Position numbers and translations under genes: made by a program
The notes under the pieces: generated by a model
What the model was told of the DNA's origin: nothing
What the model saw: the letters and a program-made list of their open reading frames with translations, nothing else
The model's database searches: none
NCBI RefSeq assembly: GCF_050313795.1
Contig: NZ_JBNPMC010000061.1
Span: forward strand, 1-12,230
Length of the DNA stretch: 12,230 nt
Direction of reading: 5' to 3'
From: CAMBRQ01 sp945870325
GTDB lineage: Bacteria; Bacillota; Clostridia; Lachnospirales; Lachnospiraceae
In this document: positions 1 to 6,468 of the stretch, piece after piece
How the letters are laid out: the number at the start of each line of letters is the position of its first letter
How positions within the stretch are numbered: the first letter of the stretch is position 1

Positions 1-13
1 AATAACATATAAT

Positions 14-42
14 TCGACAAATTATGCGCTTTATGATACAAT
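14..42 (+). promoter_or_regulatory. Sigma-A-type promoter of mscL
   Basis: A -35 box TCGACA (14-19, five of six match TTGACA) is followed by a 17-base spacer and a -10 box TACAAT (37-42). A TG dinucleotide at 34-35, one base before the -10, gives an extended -10. Transcription would start near 49, leaving a leader of about 42 bases before the mscL ATG. This is a pattern match only. Confidence 0.65.
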
Positions 43-90
43 AAGTCCTGCCTGATAACAGTGAAGAAAAGATGTGAGGAGGACTTAATC

Positions 91-522
91 ATGAAAAAAT
101 TCATCCATGAATTTAAAGAATTTATCAGCCGTGGCAATGTCATGGATATGGCAGTAGGTATCATTATCGGCGGTGCGTTTACCAGCATTGTATCTTCCTT
201 TGTAGAAGATATTATCAACCCGATTCTAGGACTGTTCGGAGGAGTGAACTTCGATAAGTTATCATGGAATATTCTGGGCGAGGTTACCTTGAACTATGGA
301 AAGTTCTTAACTGCTGTCATCAACTTTCTGATTATGGCACTTGTGCTTTTTATTATCATCAAGGCCATGAATAACGCGGCAGCAAGGTTCGTGCCTAAGA
401 AAGAAGAAGAAGAGACTGTTACTACGAAAGTCTGTCCTTACTGCAAGAGTGAGATAGCTATTGATGCAACCAGATGTCCACACTGTACATCGGTGCTGGA
501 AGAGATGAATCTGGATGATTAG
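91..522 (+). CDS. mscL: Large-conductance mechanosensitive channel MscL with C-terminal zinc ribbon
   Basis: MscL forms a homopentameric channel in the cytoplasmic membrane that opens under high membrane tension and releases solutes during hypo-osmotic shock. The 143-residue protein has the family's N-terminal helix and first membrane segment (FISRGNVMDMAVGIIIGGAF, about residues 11-30), a periplasmic loop, and a second membrane segment (about 70-91). Beyond the usual MscL end it carries a two-CxxC module, CPYC (C115, C118) and CPHC (C129, C132), which looks like a small zinc ribbon in the cytoplasm; ordinary MscL ends in a charged helix bundle. The ATG at 91 is chosen because AGGAGG at 77-82 sits eight bases before it; an in-frame GTG at 61 would place this Shine-Dalgarno inside the gene. 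The gene is probably monocistronic: its stop codon overlaps that of the convergent gene downstream. The channel call is firm; the ribbon's role is unknown to me. Confidence 0.96.
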   Translation: MKKFIHEFKEFISRGNVMDMAVGIIIGGAFTSIVSSFVEDIINPILGLFGGVNFDKLSWNILGEVTLNYGKFLTAVINFLIMALVLFIIIKAMNNAAARFVPKKEEEETVTTKVCPYCKSEIAIDATRCPHCTSVLEEMNLDD

Positions 523-1106
523 TGGATTTCTTTCCATTGCCCCGGCTTCAACGCAGGGTCTAATATGATCTCGCCTATCGAGATACGCTTCAAGGCAAGG
601 ACGCAGCATCCAACTGCTTTCATCATCCGGCGAATCTGACGTTTCTTCCCTTCCGTTATCGTGATCTGCCCGAAGACAATCGGGTGGTCCGGGCGATTAT
701 GCGCGGATTTGGCCTGAACTTCAGGATGAAGGGAGGGAAGAACCTCAGCCAGGATACTGTTGCCGGTAACTTTCACTTTCGCCGGTGCTGTAAGCGTCGT
801 AGCACCTGTTAAAAGAACGCCGTTCTGAAGCCGTTCAAGTTTTGCGTCATCCAAAGTTCCCATTGCAACAAATTCATACGTCTTTTCCACATGATGTGCA
901 GGATGGATCAGTTGTTGGTTCCAATGCCCGTCATCCGTGATTAGAAGCAGTCCTTCTGTTTCGCGATCCAGACGTCCCACCGGAGACAATCTGTCATTCT
1001 GTAATTCTTTAAAATAATCCATCACCGTAGGATAGCAGTCATCTCTGTGAGCAGTAACGCATCCGTAGGGTTTGTGAAACATATAATAGTGCATCGAACC
1101 TTGCAT
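519..1106 (-). CDS. rRNA pseudouridine synthase, RsuA/RluE family, without S4 domain
   Basis: The enzyme converts a specific rRNA uridine to pseudouridine. The protein (195 residues) shows the RsuA/RluB/RluE signature GRLDRET at 44-50 with the catalytic Asp47, then EGLLLITDDG, KTYE near 75-78, and the basic motif EGKKRQIRRM at 152-161. The N-terminal S4 RNA-binding domain found in RsuA and RluB (usual length about 230 or more) is absent: the protein starts directly with the catalytic fold, as in E. coli RluE. The exact target base cannot be read from sequence, so no symbol is given. Start choice is open: the ATG at 1106 has AGGA four bases upstream, while the in-frame ATG at 1094 (MHYYMFHKP) aligns better with the usual N terminus and is 12 bases from AGGAAGGG. 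The stop TAA overlaps the mscL stop. Confidence 0.9.
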   Translation of the reverse strand: MQGSMHYYMFHKPYGCVTAHRDDCYPTVMDYFKELQNDRLSPVGRLDRETEGLLLITDDGHWNQQLIHPAHHVEKTYEFVAMGTLDDAKLERLQNGVLLTGATTLTAPAKVKVTGNSILAEVLPSLHPEVQAKSAHNRPDHPIVFGQITITEGKKRQIRRMMKAVGCCVLALKRISIGEIILDPALKPGQWKEIH

Positions 1107-1132
1107 CCCTTCCTGTTAAGATAGATAAAACG

Positions 1133-1161
1133 ATAATACGAAACACCTCGAATTATGTAAA
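1133..1161 (-). promoter_or_regulatory. Sigma-A-type promoter of the pseudouridine synthase gene
   Basis: Read on the minus strand, TTTACA (1161-1156) and TATTAT (1138-1133) are separated by exactly 17 bases. Each box differs from consensus at one position. Transcription would start near 1126, about 20 bases before the ATG at 1106. Confidence 0.6.
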
Positions 1162-1204
1162 AAATTTGCGAACGCTTTTTCTGTATGTGAATCCGGAAAT
1201 CCTG

Positions 1205-1210
1205 TACAAT
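1205..1210 (+). promoter_or_regulatory. Possible -10 box for the 1261 gene
   Basis: TACAAT at 1205-1210 is a good -10 hexamer, about 50 bases before the start codon at 1261, but the hexamer 17 bases upstream (TGTATG) is a poor -35. TATTAT at 1224-1229 is an alternative, also without a convincing -35. A promoter is expected somewhere here, because the neighbouring gene points the other way; its position is uncertain. Confidence 0.3.
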
Positions 1211-1260
1211 AGATCTAGGACAATATTATATTAGAATAAGATCAGCAGGAGGATTACAGC

Positions 1261-1623
1261 ATGCGAGAAAAAGAATTAACAATCAGTACATGGATTCATC
1301 ATATATCAACTCTTATCGGATTGTCTACAGGTATTTATTATCTGATAAAAAGAATGTCAACCAGAAGAACTTTGCCAGATAGATTTGTACCAGGAAGCAA
1401 GAAGCCGCTTCGAAGTTTCATATTGTTTGTATTTACCATGCTTCAATTCTGGGCAGGACTTAAGATCTTGAAGGATCTGTCAGAAGGAACATCAAGATTA
1501 AAAGAGCGTTGCAAAGACATACATAGACTAAGCAGCAACAGGCGAGAGGAACGCAGAATTCTCTGGGGAATGACCTTCCTGTCATCTATGTTCAAGATTG
1601 GTTTCGCGCATCTTCTGGCATAA
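1261..1623 (+). CDS. Unrecognised small basic membrane protein
   Basis: I do not recognise this 120-residue protein. It has two hydrophobic stretches, about residues 12-29 (ending IYYLIKR) and 52-68 (FILFVFTMLQFWAGLKI), which could be two membrane helices. They are separated and followed by strongly basic segments: KRMSTRRT (30-37) and a cytoplasm-like region with many Arg/Lys (79-99). The last 20 residues are moderately hydrophobic. No cysteine pairs or catalytic motif stand out. The start is well supported: AGGAGG at 1247-1252, eight bases before the ATG. The stop codon overlaps the proposed sigma-E -35 box of yqfC, so this gene probably has its own promoter and may or may not be cotranscribed with the sporulation genes. 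It is a likely real, lineage-restricted gene of unknown function. Confidence 0.75.
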   Translation: MREKELTISTWIHHISTLIGLSTGIYYLIKRMSTRRTLPDRFVPGSKKPLRSFILFVFTMLQFWAGLKILKDLSEGTSRLKERCKDIHRLSSNRREERRILWGMTFLSSMFKIGFAHLLA

Positions 1624-1646
1624 TATGCGTCCGTGCCGCATAGATT
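1618..1646 (+). promoter_or_regulatory. Candidate sigma-E (mother-cell) sporulation promoter of yqfC
   Basis: The -10-like sequence GCATAGATT (1638-1646) matches the sigma-E consensus gCATACAnT at all but one defined position. Upstream, GCATAAT (1618-1624) resembles the -35 consensus kmATATT, with a spacer of 13 bases, one short of the usual 14-15. In Bacillus subtilis yqfC and yqfD belong to the sigma-E regulon, which fits. The predicted start, about 1652, gives yqfC a very short leader. Confidence 0.5.
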
Positions 1647-1658
1647 ACTACAAACTCT

Positions 1659-1979
1659 ATGAATGGCATCTCTATGGAATCGAAAAGACGCAGAGTAAGA
1701 CAGGAAGATGAAAGCCGCTCTTTCAAAAATAAAATCGCAGAATTATCAGAACTGCCTAAAGATGTCGCAATGGGAATGCCCGTGCTAACGATCACCGGGC
1801 AGGCAGAACTATGTCTGGAGAATTACCGGGGCATCATTGAATATACGGATACGCTGATACGCATCCAGACAAAATCCGGGCAGATCCGAATTGCCGGGCA
1901 GAGACTTCAGGTTGTATATTATACCAATGATGAGATGAAAGTGAGTGGACATATTGTGTCCATTGAATATCAGCATTAA
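1659..1979 (+). CDS. yqfC: Sporulation protein YqfC
   Basis: YqfC is a small conserved sporulation protein of spore-forming Firmicutes, made in the mother cell and encoded next to yqfD; its molecular role is not settled. The match is to the family core: ELPKDV, then a beta-rich region with LTITGQ, ENYRGI and IRIAGQRLQVVYY, ending GHIVSIEYQ. Length is 106 residues, slightly longer than the roughly 93 of B. subtilis, because of a basic N-terminal extension (SKRRRVRQEDESRS). The start is unclear: neither the ATG at 1659 nor the in-frame ATG at 1674 has a Shine-Dalgarno sequence, unlike every other gene here. The family alignment does not require the residues before either Met. The downstream gene yqfD begins 12 bases after the stop, so the two are surely cotranscribed. 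Confidence 0.88.
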   Translation: MNGISMESKRRRVRQEDESRSFKNKIAELSELPKDVAMGMPVLTITGQAELCLENYRGIIEYTDTLIRIQTKSGQIRIAGQRLQVVYYTNDEMKVSGHIVSIEYQH

Positions 1980-1991
1980 GGAGGTATCGCA

Positions 1992-3269
1992 TTGCTGTTA
2001 AAAGTTATCAGATACATCAAAGGATATATCCGCATCCGGGTTACAGGCTATTCGACAGAGAGATTCCTGAATGCATGCAGTCATAAAGGGATTCTGCTAT
2101 GGGGCTTGCAGCCGGTCGGGGGCGCCTATGAGATGAATATCTCTATTCAGGGATTCCGGCAGTTAAAACCGATCATCAGGAAGACAGGAACAAAAGTAAC
2201 GATTGTGAGACGGTTCGGTCTTCCTTTTTTTTTACACAAATATCGCAGGCGCAAACTGTTCTTTGCAGGAGCATTTCTATGTGTGGCATTGATATTTCTG
2301 ATGTCAAGATATATCTGGAATATTGATATTACAGGAAATCAGACTCGTACGGACGAGACACTGCTTGAGTTCCTTGAGTCTCAGGATGTAAAAAACGGAA
2401 TGCCCAAATCACAGGTGGACTGTGCGCGAATCGTAAAGGATATTCGCAAAGAGTATGACGATATCATCTGGGTGTCTGCTTCGATCCAGGGCACTCGTCT
2501 GATGATCCAGGTAAAAGAGAATGAGGATTCGATTCCTGCTACTGATGAGGCGGCTCAGGAAACTGCTGATGAACAGAATTCCGTTCCAAAAGAACAGGCG
2601 ACGGATATTGTTGCTGATCAGGATTGCATTGTGACAGAAATCATTCCTCGAAAAGGTATCCCTATGGTTAAGGAGGGAACTGAAGTGAAGAAGGGGGATG
2701 TCCTGATCTCCGGACAGGTTCCGGTTATGAATGATGCAGGAGAGACAATTACTTATCAGTATCATGAATCTGATGCTGATATCTTAGGTCAGACGACACT
2801 GGCATATCAGGATGAGATAGCGAATACTTATCTGGTGAAAGAATATTCAGAGGTGCATAAAGAGGAGTATTTTCTCCAGTTGGGACAGTATCGCATTCGG
2901 CTTGCTTCTATTAAGAATCCGTATGAGTCATGGGAGATGCATGGTGAATTCCATCAGTTACGGCTTGGCAAAGGTCTCTATCTTCCAATCTACTATGGAA
3001 AGAGAACCGTTTCTCCGTATAAGGCAACAAAAGAAAAATACACAAAAAAAGAACTTCAGCAGTTATTAAGCAGAAGTTTTCAGCGATATTGTGCGGATTT
3101 GGAGAAAAAAGGGGTAGAAATTATTCGGAATGATGTTAAAATATACACAGGGTCAGCGAAAGCCGAAGCAAAGGGAGATCTGACGGTTCTCATGCCAATC
3201 GGCACACAGGCCCCAGCGCAGTTACTGGAGATTCCGGTAAAAGAAGAACAAGATGAGACAGGAGAATAG
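1992..3269 (+). CDS. yqfD: Sporulation protein YqfD
   Basis: YqfD is a membrane-anchored sporulation protein of the mother cell, paired with YqfC in nearly all endospore formers. The 425-residue protein has an N-terminal soluble domain (1-85), one membrane helix (about 88-107, LFFAGAFLCVALIFLMSRY) and a large extracytoplasmic part. That part starts with a small alpha/beta module after WNIDITGN (110-173), then an acidic low-complexity linker (about 176-207), and a segment rich in VxxxDCIVTEIIPRKG and EVKKGDVLISG that resembles the biotinyl-lipoyl-like fold of HlyD-type adaptors. The start is TTG at 1992, supported by a full AAGGAGG at 1978-1984, seven bases upstream; no ATG fits. A run of nine T at 2225-2233 lies in codons for P78-F79-F80-L81. 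Family identification is firm; biochemical function is unknown. Confidence 0.93.
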   Translation: MLLKVIRYIKGYIRIRVTGYSTERFLNACSHKGILLWGLQPVGGAYEMNISIQGFRQLKPIIRKTGTKVTIVRRFGLPFFLHKYRRRKLFFAGAFLCVALIFLMSRYIWNIDITGNQTRTDETLLEFLESQDVKNGMPKSQVDCARIVKDIRKEYDDIIWVSASIQGTRLMIQVKENEDSIPATDEAAQETADEQNSVPKEQATDIVADQDCIVTEIIPRKGIPMVKEGTEVKKGDVLISGQVPVMNDAGETITYQYHESDADILGQTTLAYQDEIANTYLVKEYSEVHKEEYFLQLGQYRIRLASIKNPYESWEMHGEFHQLRLGKGLYLPIYYGKRTVSPYKATKEKYTKKELQQLLSRSFQRYCADLEKKGVEIIRNDVKIYTGSAKAEAKGDLTVLMPIGTQAPAQLLEIPVKEEQDETGE

Positions 3270-3272
3270 CGA

Positions 3273-4292
3273 ATGGGATTAATGGAAGCAGTCATTGGTA
3301 TTCCGGCCGAGCATGAAAGCAATGTGTTCGGTCAGTTTGATGCTTATGCTAAGAAGATAGAGAGAACACTTCATGTCACCCTAATCGCCAGAGGAGAGAG
3401 CATGAAGATTATGGGAGATGCCGCTAACGTGGAGAAGGCGAAGCGGGTATTAGGCCAGCTGGTGGAATTATCCCGCAGAGGGAATACGATTCAGGAGCAG
3501 AATGTGGATTATACGCTTGCACTGGTGATGGAAGACAGCGAAGAGGGTGTGCTGGAAATTGACAAAGATATCATCTGCCATACCCTGCAAGGAAAACCGA
3601 TCAAGCCCAAGACTCTGGGGCAGAAGAAGTATGTGGATGCCATTCGAAAGCAGATGATTACATTCGGACTCGGACCTGCCGGAACAGGTAAGACTTATCT
3701 TGCTATGGCGATGGCGATTACAGCATTCAAGAATAACGAGGTGGGAAGAATCATTTTGACAAGACCTGCTATTGAAGCAGGCGAGAAATTAGGATTCCTT
3801 CCGGGAGATCTGCAAAGTAAGATTGATCCCTACTTGCGTCCGTTATATGATGCCTTGTATCAGATTATGGGAGCGGAGAGTTTTCTTAAGAATTCTGAGA
3901 AGGGGCTGATCGAAGTTGCTCCCCTTGCTTATATGAGAGGACGGACATTGGATAATGCATTCATCATTCTGGATGAAGCCCAGAATACGACACCTGCACA
4001 GATGAAGATGTTCCTTACTCGAATTGGATTCGGCTCTAAGGTCGTGATTACAGGAGACGCTACGCAAAAGGACCTTCCGTCCGGACAGATCTCCGGTTTG
4101 GATGTGGCGACGAATGTAGTAAAGGATATTGAAGATATCAGCATCTGCCATCTGACCAGCAAGGACGTTGTGCGTCATCCGCTGGTGCAGAGAATCGTAA
4201 AGGCATATGAAGAATACGAGAATAAAGGAAGAAGCCGAAACAGAGAGAAAGGGAAAGAAACGAAGAATCGTGATAAGAGGAGAAGATCATGA
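3273..4292 (+). CDS. phoH: PhoH family ATPase
   Basis: PhoH proteins are cytoplasmic P-loop ATPases related to the helicase superfamily I nucleotide-binding core; they are linked to RNA metabolism, often by their constant pairing with YbeY, but the reaction is not fully defined. The 339-residue protein has an N-terminal KH-like region (about 1-75), Walker A GPAGTGKT at 134-141, the PhoH motif RPAIEAGEKLGFLPGD at 164-179, Walker B FIILDEAQ at 230-237, and the sensor region VVITGD at 257-262. All key residues are present and length is normal. The last 20 residues form a very basic tail (KGRSRNREKGKETKNRDKRR), possibly RNA-binding. Start ATG at 3273 follows AGGAGA (3260-3265), which lies within the end of yqfD; the gap to yqfD is three bases. 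The stop overlaps ybeY by four bases. Confidence 0.97.
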   Translation: MGLMEAVIGIPAEHESNVFGQFDAYAKKIERTLHVTLIARGESMKIMGDAANVEKAKRVLGQLVELSRRGNTIQEQNVDYTLALVMEDSEEGVLEIDKDIICHTLQGKPIKPKTLGQKKYVDAIRKQMITFGLGPAGTGKTYLAMAMAITAFKNNEVGRIILTRPAIEAGEKLGFLPGDLQSKIDPYLRPLYDALYQIMGAESFLKNSEKGLIEVAPLAYMRGRTLDNAFIILDEAQNTTPAQMKMFLTRIGFGSKVVITGDATQKDLPSGQISGLDVATNVVKDIEDISICHLTSKDVVRHPLVQRIVKAYEEYENKGRSRNREKGKETKNRDKRRRS

Positions 4293-4783
4293 CACTGTAT
4301 TTTGATGAAGAAGGGGAATTAACACTTCCTTTAAAATGTCAAAAGGTTGCCAAGCAGGTAGTAGAAGCAGCACTTGATTATGTAGAATGTCCTTATGAGG
4401 CAGAAGTGAATCTTCTGCTGACGATGAATGAACAGATCCATGAGATGAATCTGGAGTTCCGTGGAATTGACAGACCGACAGATGTATTGTCGTTTCCGAT
4501 GGTAGAGTACCCTGAGCCTGGTACATTTGATTTTCTGGAAGAGCAGGAGGAATGTTTTCATCCGGAATCAGGCGAGTTGATGCTGGGAGATATTGTGATC
4601 TCTAAAGAGAAAGTGATCGCCCAGGCAGAAGAATATGGACATTCTATTTTGAGAGAATATGCTTTTTTAATCGCGCATTCTATGTTACACTTAACTGGTT
4701 ACGACCATATGGAAGACAAAGAACGCCGGATTATGGAAGCAAAGCAGAATGAGATTATGAATCGATTGAATATTTTACGATAA
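4289..4783 (+). CDS. ybeY: Endoribonuclease YbeY
   Basis: YbeY is a zinc-dependent single-strand endoribonuclease involved in 16S rRNA 3'-end maturation and ribosome quality control. The zinc-binding motif HxxxHxxGxDH is intact: H130, H134 and H140 in AHSMLHLTGYDH. The family motifs TDVLSFP (64-70) and LGDIVIS (99-105) are also present, and the length (164 residues) is usual. The ATG overlaps the phoH stop in an ATGA arrangement, with GAGGAG six bases upstream, so translation is probably coupled to phoH. In many Firmicutes a PgpH (7TM-HD phosphodiesterase) gene sits between phoH and ybeY, and dgkA, cdd and era follow; none of these is here. Confidence 0.97.
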   Translation: MTLYFDEEGELTLPLKCQKVAKQVVEAALDYVECPYEAEVNLLLTMNEQIHEMNLEFRGIDRPTDVLSFPMVEYPEPGTFDFLEEQEECFHPESGELMLGDIVISKEKVIAQAEEYGHSILREYAFLIAHSMLHLTGYDHMEDKERRIMEAKQNEIMNRLNILR

Positions 4784-4795
4784 GATGGAGTAGTT

Positions 4796-6466
4796 ATGGC
4801 AGAACAACGAAAAAGAAAAGAGAAAAATTTTCTGGTCCAGGGATCTATCCTGGCAATCGCCGGAGTTATTACCAAGATTATTGGAGCGGTATACCGCATT
4901 CCCCTTACGAATATCGTGGGAACTGAAGGTATGGGATACTATAATGTGGCATTTTCAATCTATACGGTTGCGCTGATGCTGACTTCTTACAGTCTTCCTC
5001 TGGCGGTATCCAAACTGGTGTCAGCAAGGATTGCTGTCGGACAATACCGGAATGCTTATAAAGTATTTCGATGTGCTATGATGTTCGCGCTGCTTGCAGG
5101 AGGACTGGTATCCCTGATTATCTTCCTGGGAGCCGATTTTATCGCTACAACAGTTATGTCTATGGATATGAGTGTCTATGCGCTACGTGTTCTGGCGCCG
5201 TGTATTCTTGTGGTTGCACTGCTTGGAGTATTAAGGGGATTCTTCCAGGGGATAGGTTCTATGGTTCCTACGGCGATCTCCCAGGTGCTGGAGCAGGTTG
5301 TTAACGCAGTGGCATCTATTGTCGGTGCCTATCTTCTTCTCCAGGCTGGAAAGAATATCGCTGAGACCAGGGGTGACAAGTCTTACGGTGCGGCATATGC
5401 TGCTGCAGGCGGAACGATCGGTACGATTGCGGGTGCTTTCTTTGCACTGCTTACAGTTGCACTGATCTTCCTGGCTTACCGGAAGATATTCAAGCGCAAG
5501 ATGAGAAGGGACAGAAGCCGTAAGAAAGAGAATTACAAACGGATCTATAAGGTGTTGTTCCTGACAATTGCGCCCGTAATCTTAAGTGCGACAGTATATA
5601 ACATCAGTGACTTTCTGGATACCGCCATTTTCAACAACATTATGGCGGCACAAGGCTTCAAGAAGACAGAATATGCAAGCCTTATGGGTATCTTCGGAAG
5701 CCAGTATAATACATTGATCAATGTACCGCTGTCTGTGTCCAGTGCGTTGGCAGCCTCTCTGATTCCAAGTCTGGTTGCAACGGTACAGACTGGAAGCCGC
5801 AAACAGGTACATAATAAAATCAATACTGTTACAAGATTCAATATGATGATTGCGATTCCGTGTGCAGTAGGATTCATCGTACTGGCAAAACCAATTATGG
5901 ATCTTCTATTTTTCACGGAGGATAATAAAACAGCTGCACTTATGCTGCAGATGGGTGCAATCTCCGTCGTGTTCTTCTGTCTGTCTACAGTGACCAATTC
6001 TGTACTTCAGGGATTGGATGATATGATGACTCCGGTAAAGAATGCGGCAATCTCACTGCTCATCCATACCATCTCATTATTCTTAATGATGGTAGTATTC
6101 AAATGGAATATTTATGCAGTTGTATTAAGCAAGATTGTATTTTCTGGCGCAATCTGCATATTGAATGCACATGCCCTCAGAGAACGAATCGGTTATGTGC
6201 AGGAGAAAAAACGAACCTTTGTCATTCCGATTATCGCATCTGCGATTATGGGTGCTGTTACGGTAGTGATTCATCTGCTATTTGAATTATTCGCAGGAGA
6301 GCGGATTGCAACAGTGATTTCATTATTCGTTGCTATGATTACATATGGTGTTACTATGGTACTGCTTGGCGGAATTACAGAAGAAGAGATGCTGGGTATG
6401 CCTAAAGGTGCAACACTTGTATCCATATGCAGAAAATTACGTTTGATAAGAGGAGAATACCACTAA
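4796..6466 (+). CDS. SpoVB/MurJ-like lipid flippase (MOP superfamily)
   Basis: This is a polytopic inner-membrane protein of the multidrug/oligosaccharidyl-lipid/polysaccharide exporter superfamily, subgroup SpoVB/YtgP. Members flip lipid-linked cell-wall precursors, in vegetative wall growth (MurJ/YtgP) or in spore cortex synthesis (SpoVB). The 556-residue protein begins with the typical NFLVQGSILAIAGVITKIIG and YRIPLTNIVGTEGMGYY (residues 11-48), has about 14 hydrophobic segments, a basic loop near residues 230-250 (KIFKRKMRRDRSRKKE), and NVPLSVSSALAASLIPSL in the central part. Start ATG at 4796 has GGAG five bases upstream, 12 bases after ybeY. Its place behind yqfCD and a possible sigma-E promoter suggests, but does not prove, a role in sporulation. 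SpoVB and MurJ homologues cannot be separated with confidence by eye, so no symbol is assigned. Confidence 0.9.
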   Translation: MAEQRKRKEKNFLVQGSILAIAGVITKIIGAVYRIPLTNIVGTEGMGYYNVAFSIYTVALMLTSYSLPLAVSKLVSARIAVGQYRNAYKVFRCAMMFALLAGGLVSLIIFLGADFIATTVMSMDMSVYALRVLAPCILVVALLGVLRGFFQGIGSMVPTAISQVLEQVVNAVASIVGAYLLLQAGKNIAETRGDKSYGAAYAAAGGTIGTIAGAFFALLTVALIFLAYRKIFKRKMRRDRSRKKENYKRIYKVLFLTIAPVILSATVYNISDFLDTAIFNNIMAAQGFKKTEYASLMGIFGSQYNTLINVPLSVSSALAASLIPSLVATVQTGSRKQVHNKINTVTRFNMMIAIPCAVGFIVLAKPIMDLLFFTEDNKTAALMLQMGAISVVFFCLSTVTNSVLQGLDDMMTPVKNAAISLLIHTISLFLMMVVFKWNIYAVVLSKIVFSGAICILNAHALRERIGYVQEKKRTFVIPIIASAIMGAVTVVIHLLFELFAGERIATVISLFVAMITYGVTMVLLGGITEEEMLGMPKGATLVSICRKLRLIRGEYH

Positions 6467-6468
6467 AG

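Noticed and set aside
61..90. GTG start giving MscL ten extra residues
   Set aside because: AGGAGG at 77-82 is ideally placed for ATG 91, and the family's N terminus begins there.
5545..5997. 150-codon open frame on the minus strand
   Set aside because: It lies wholly within the flippase gene, has no ribosome site and its translation has no family-like pattern; it is a shadow of the coding strand.
6427..6468. Upstream ATG for the pyridoxamine kinase, overlapping the flippase
   Set aside because: The extra 14 residues do not fit the family N terminus; AGGAGA at 6451 would fall inside the gene.
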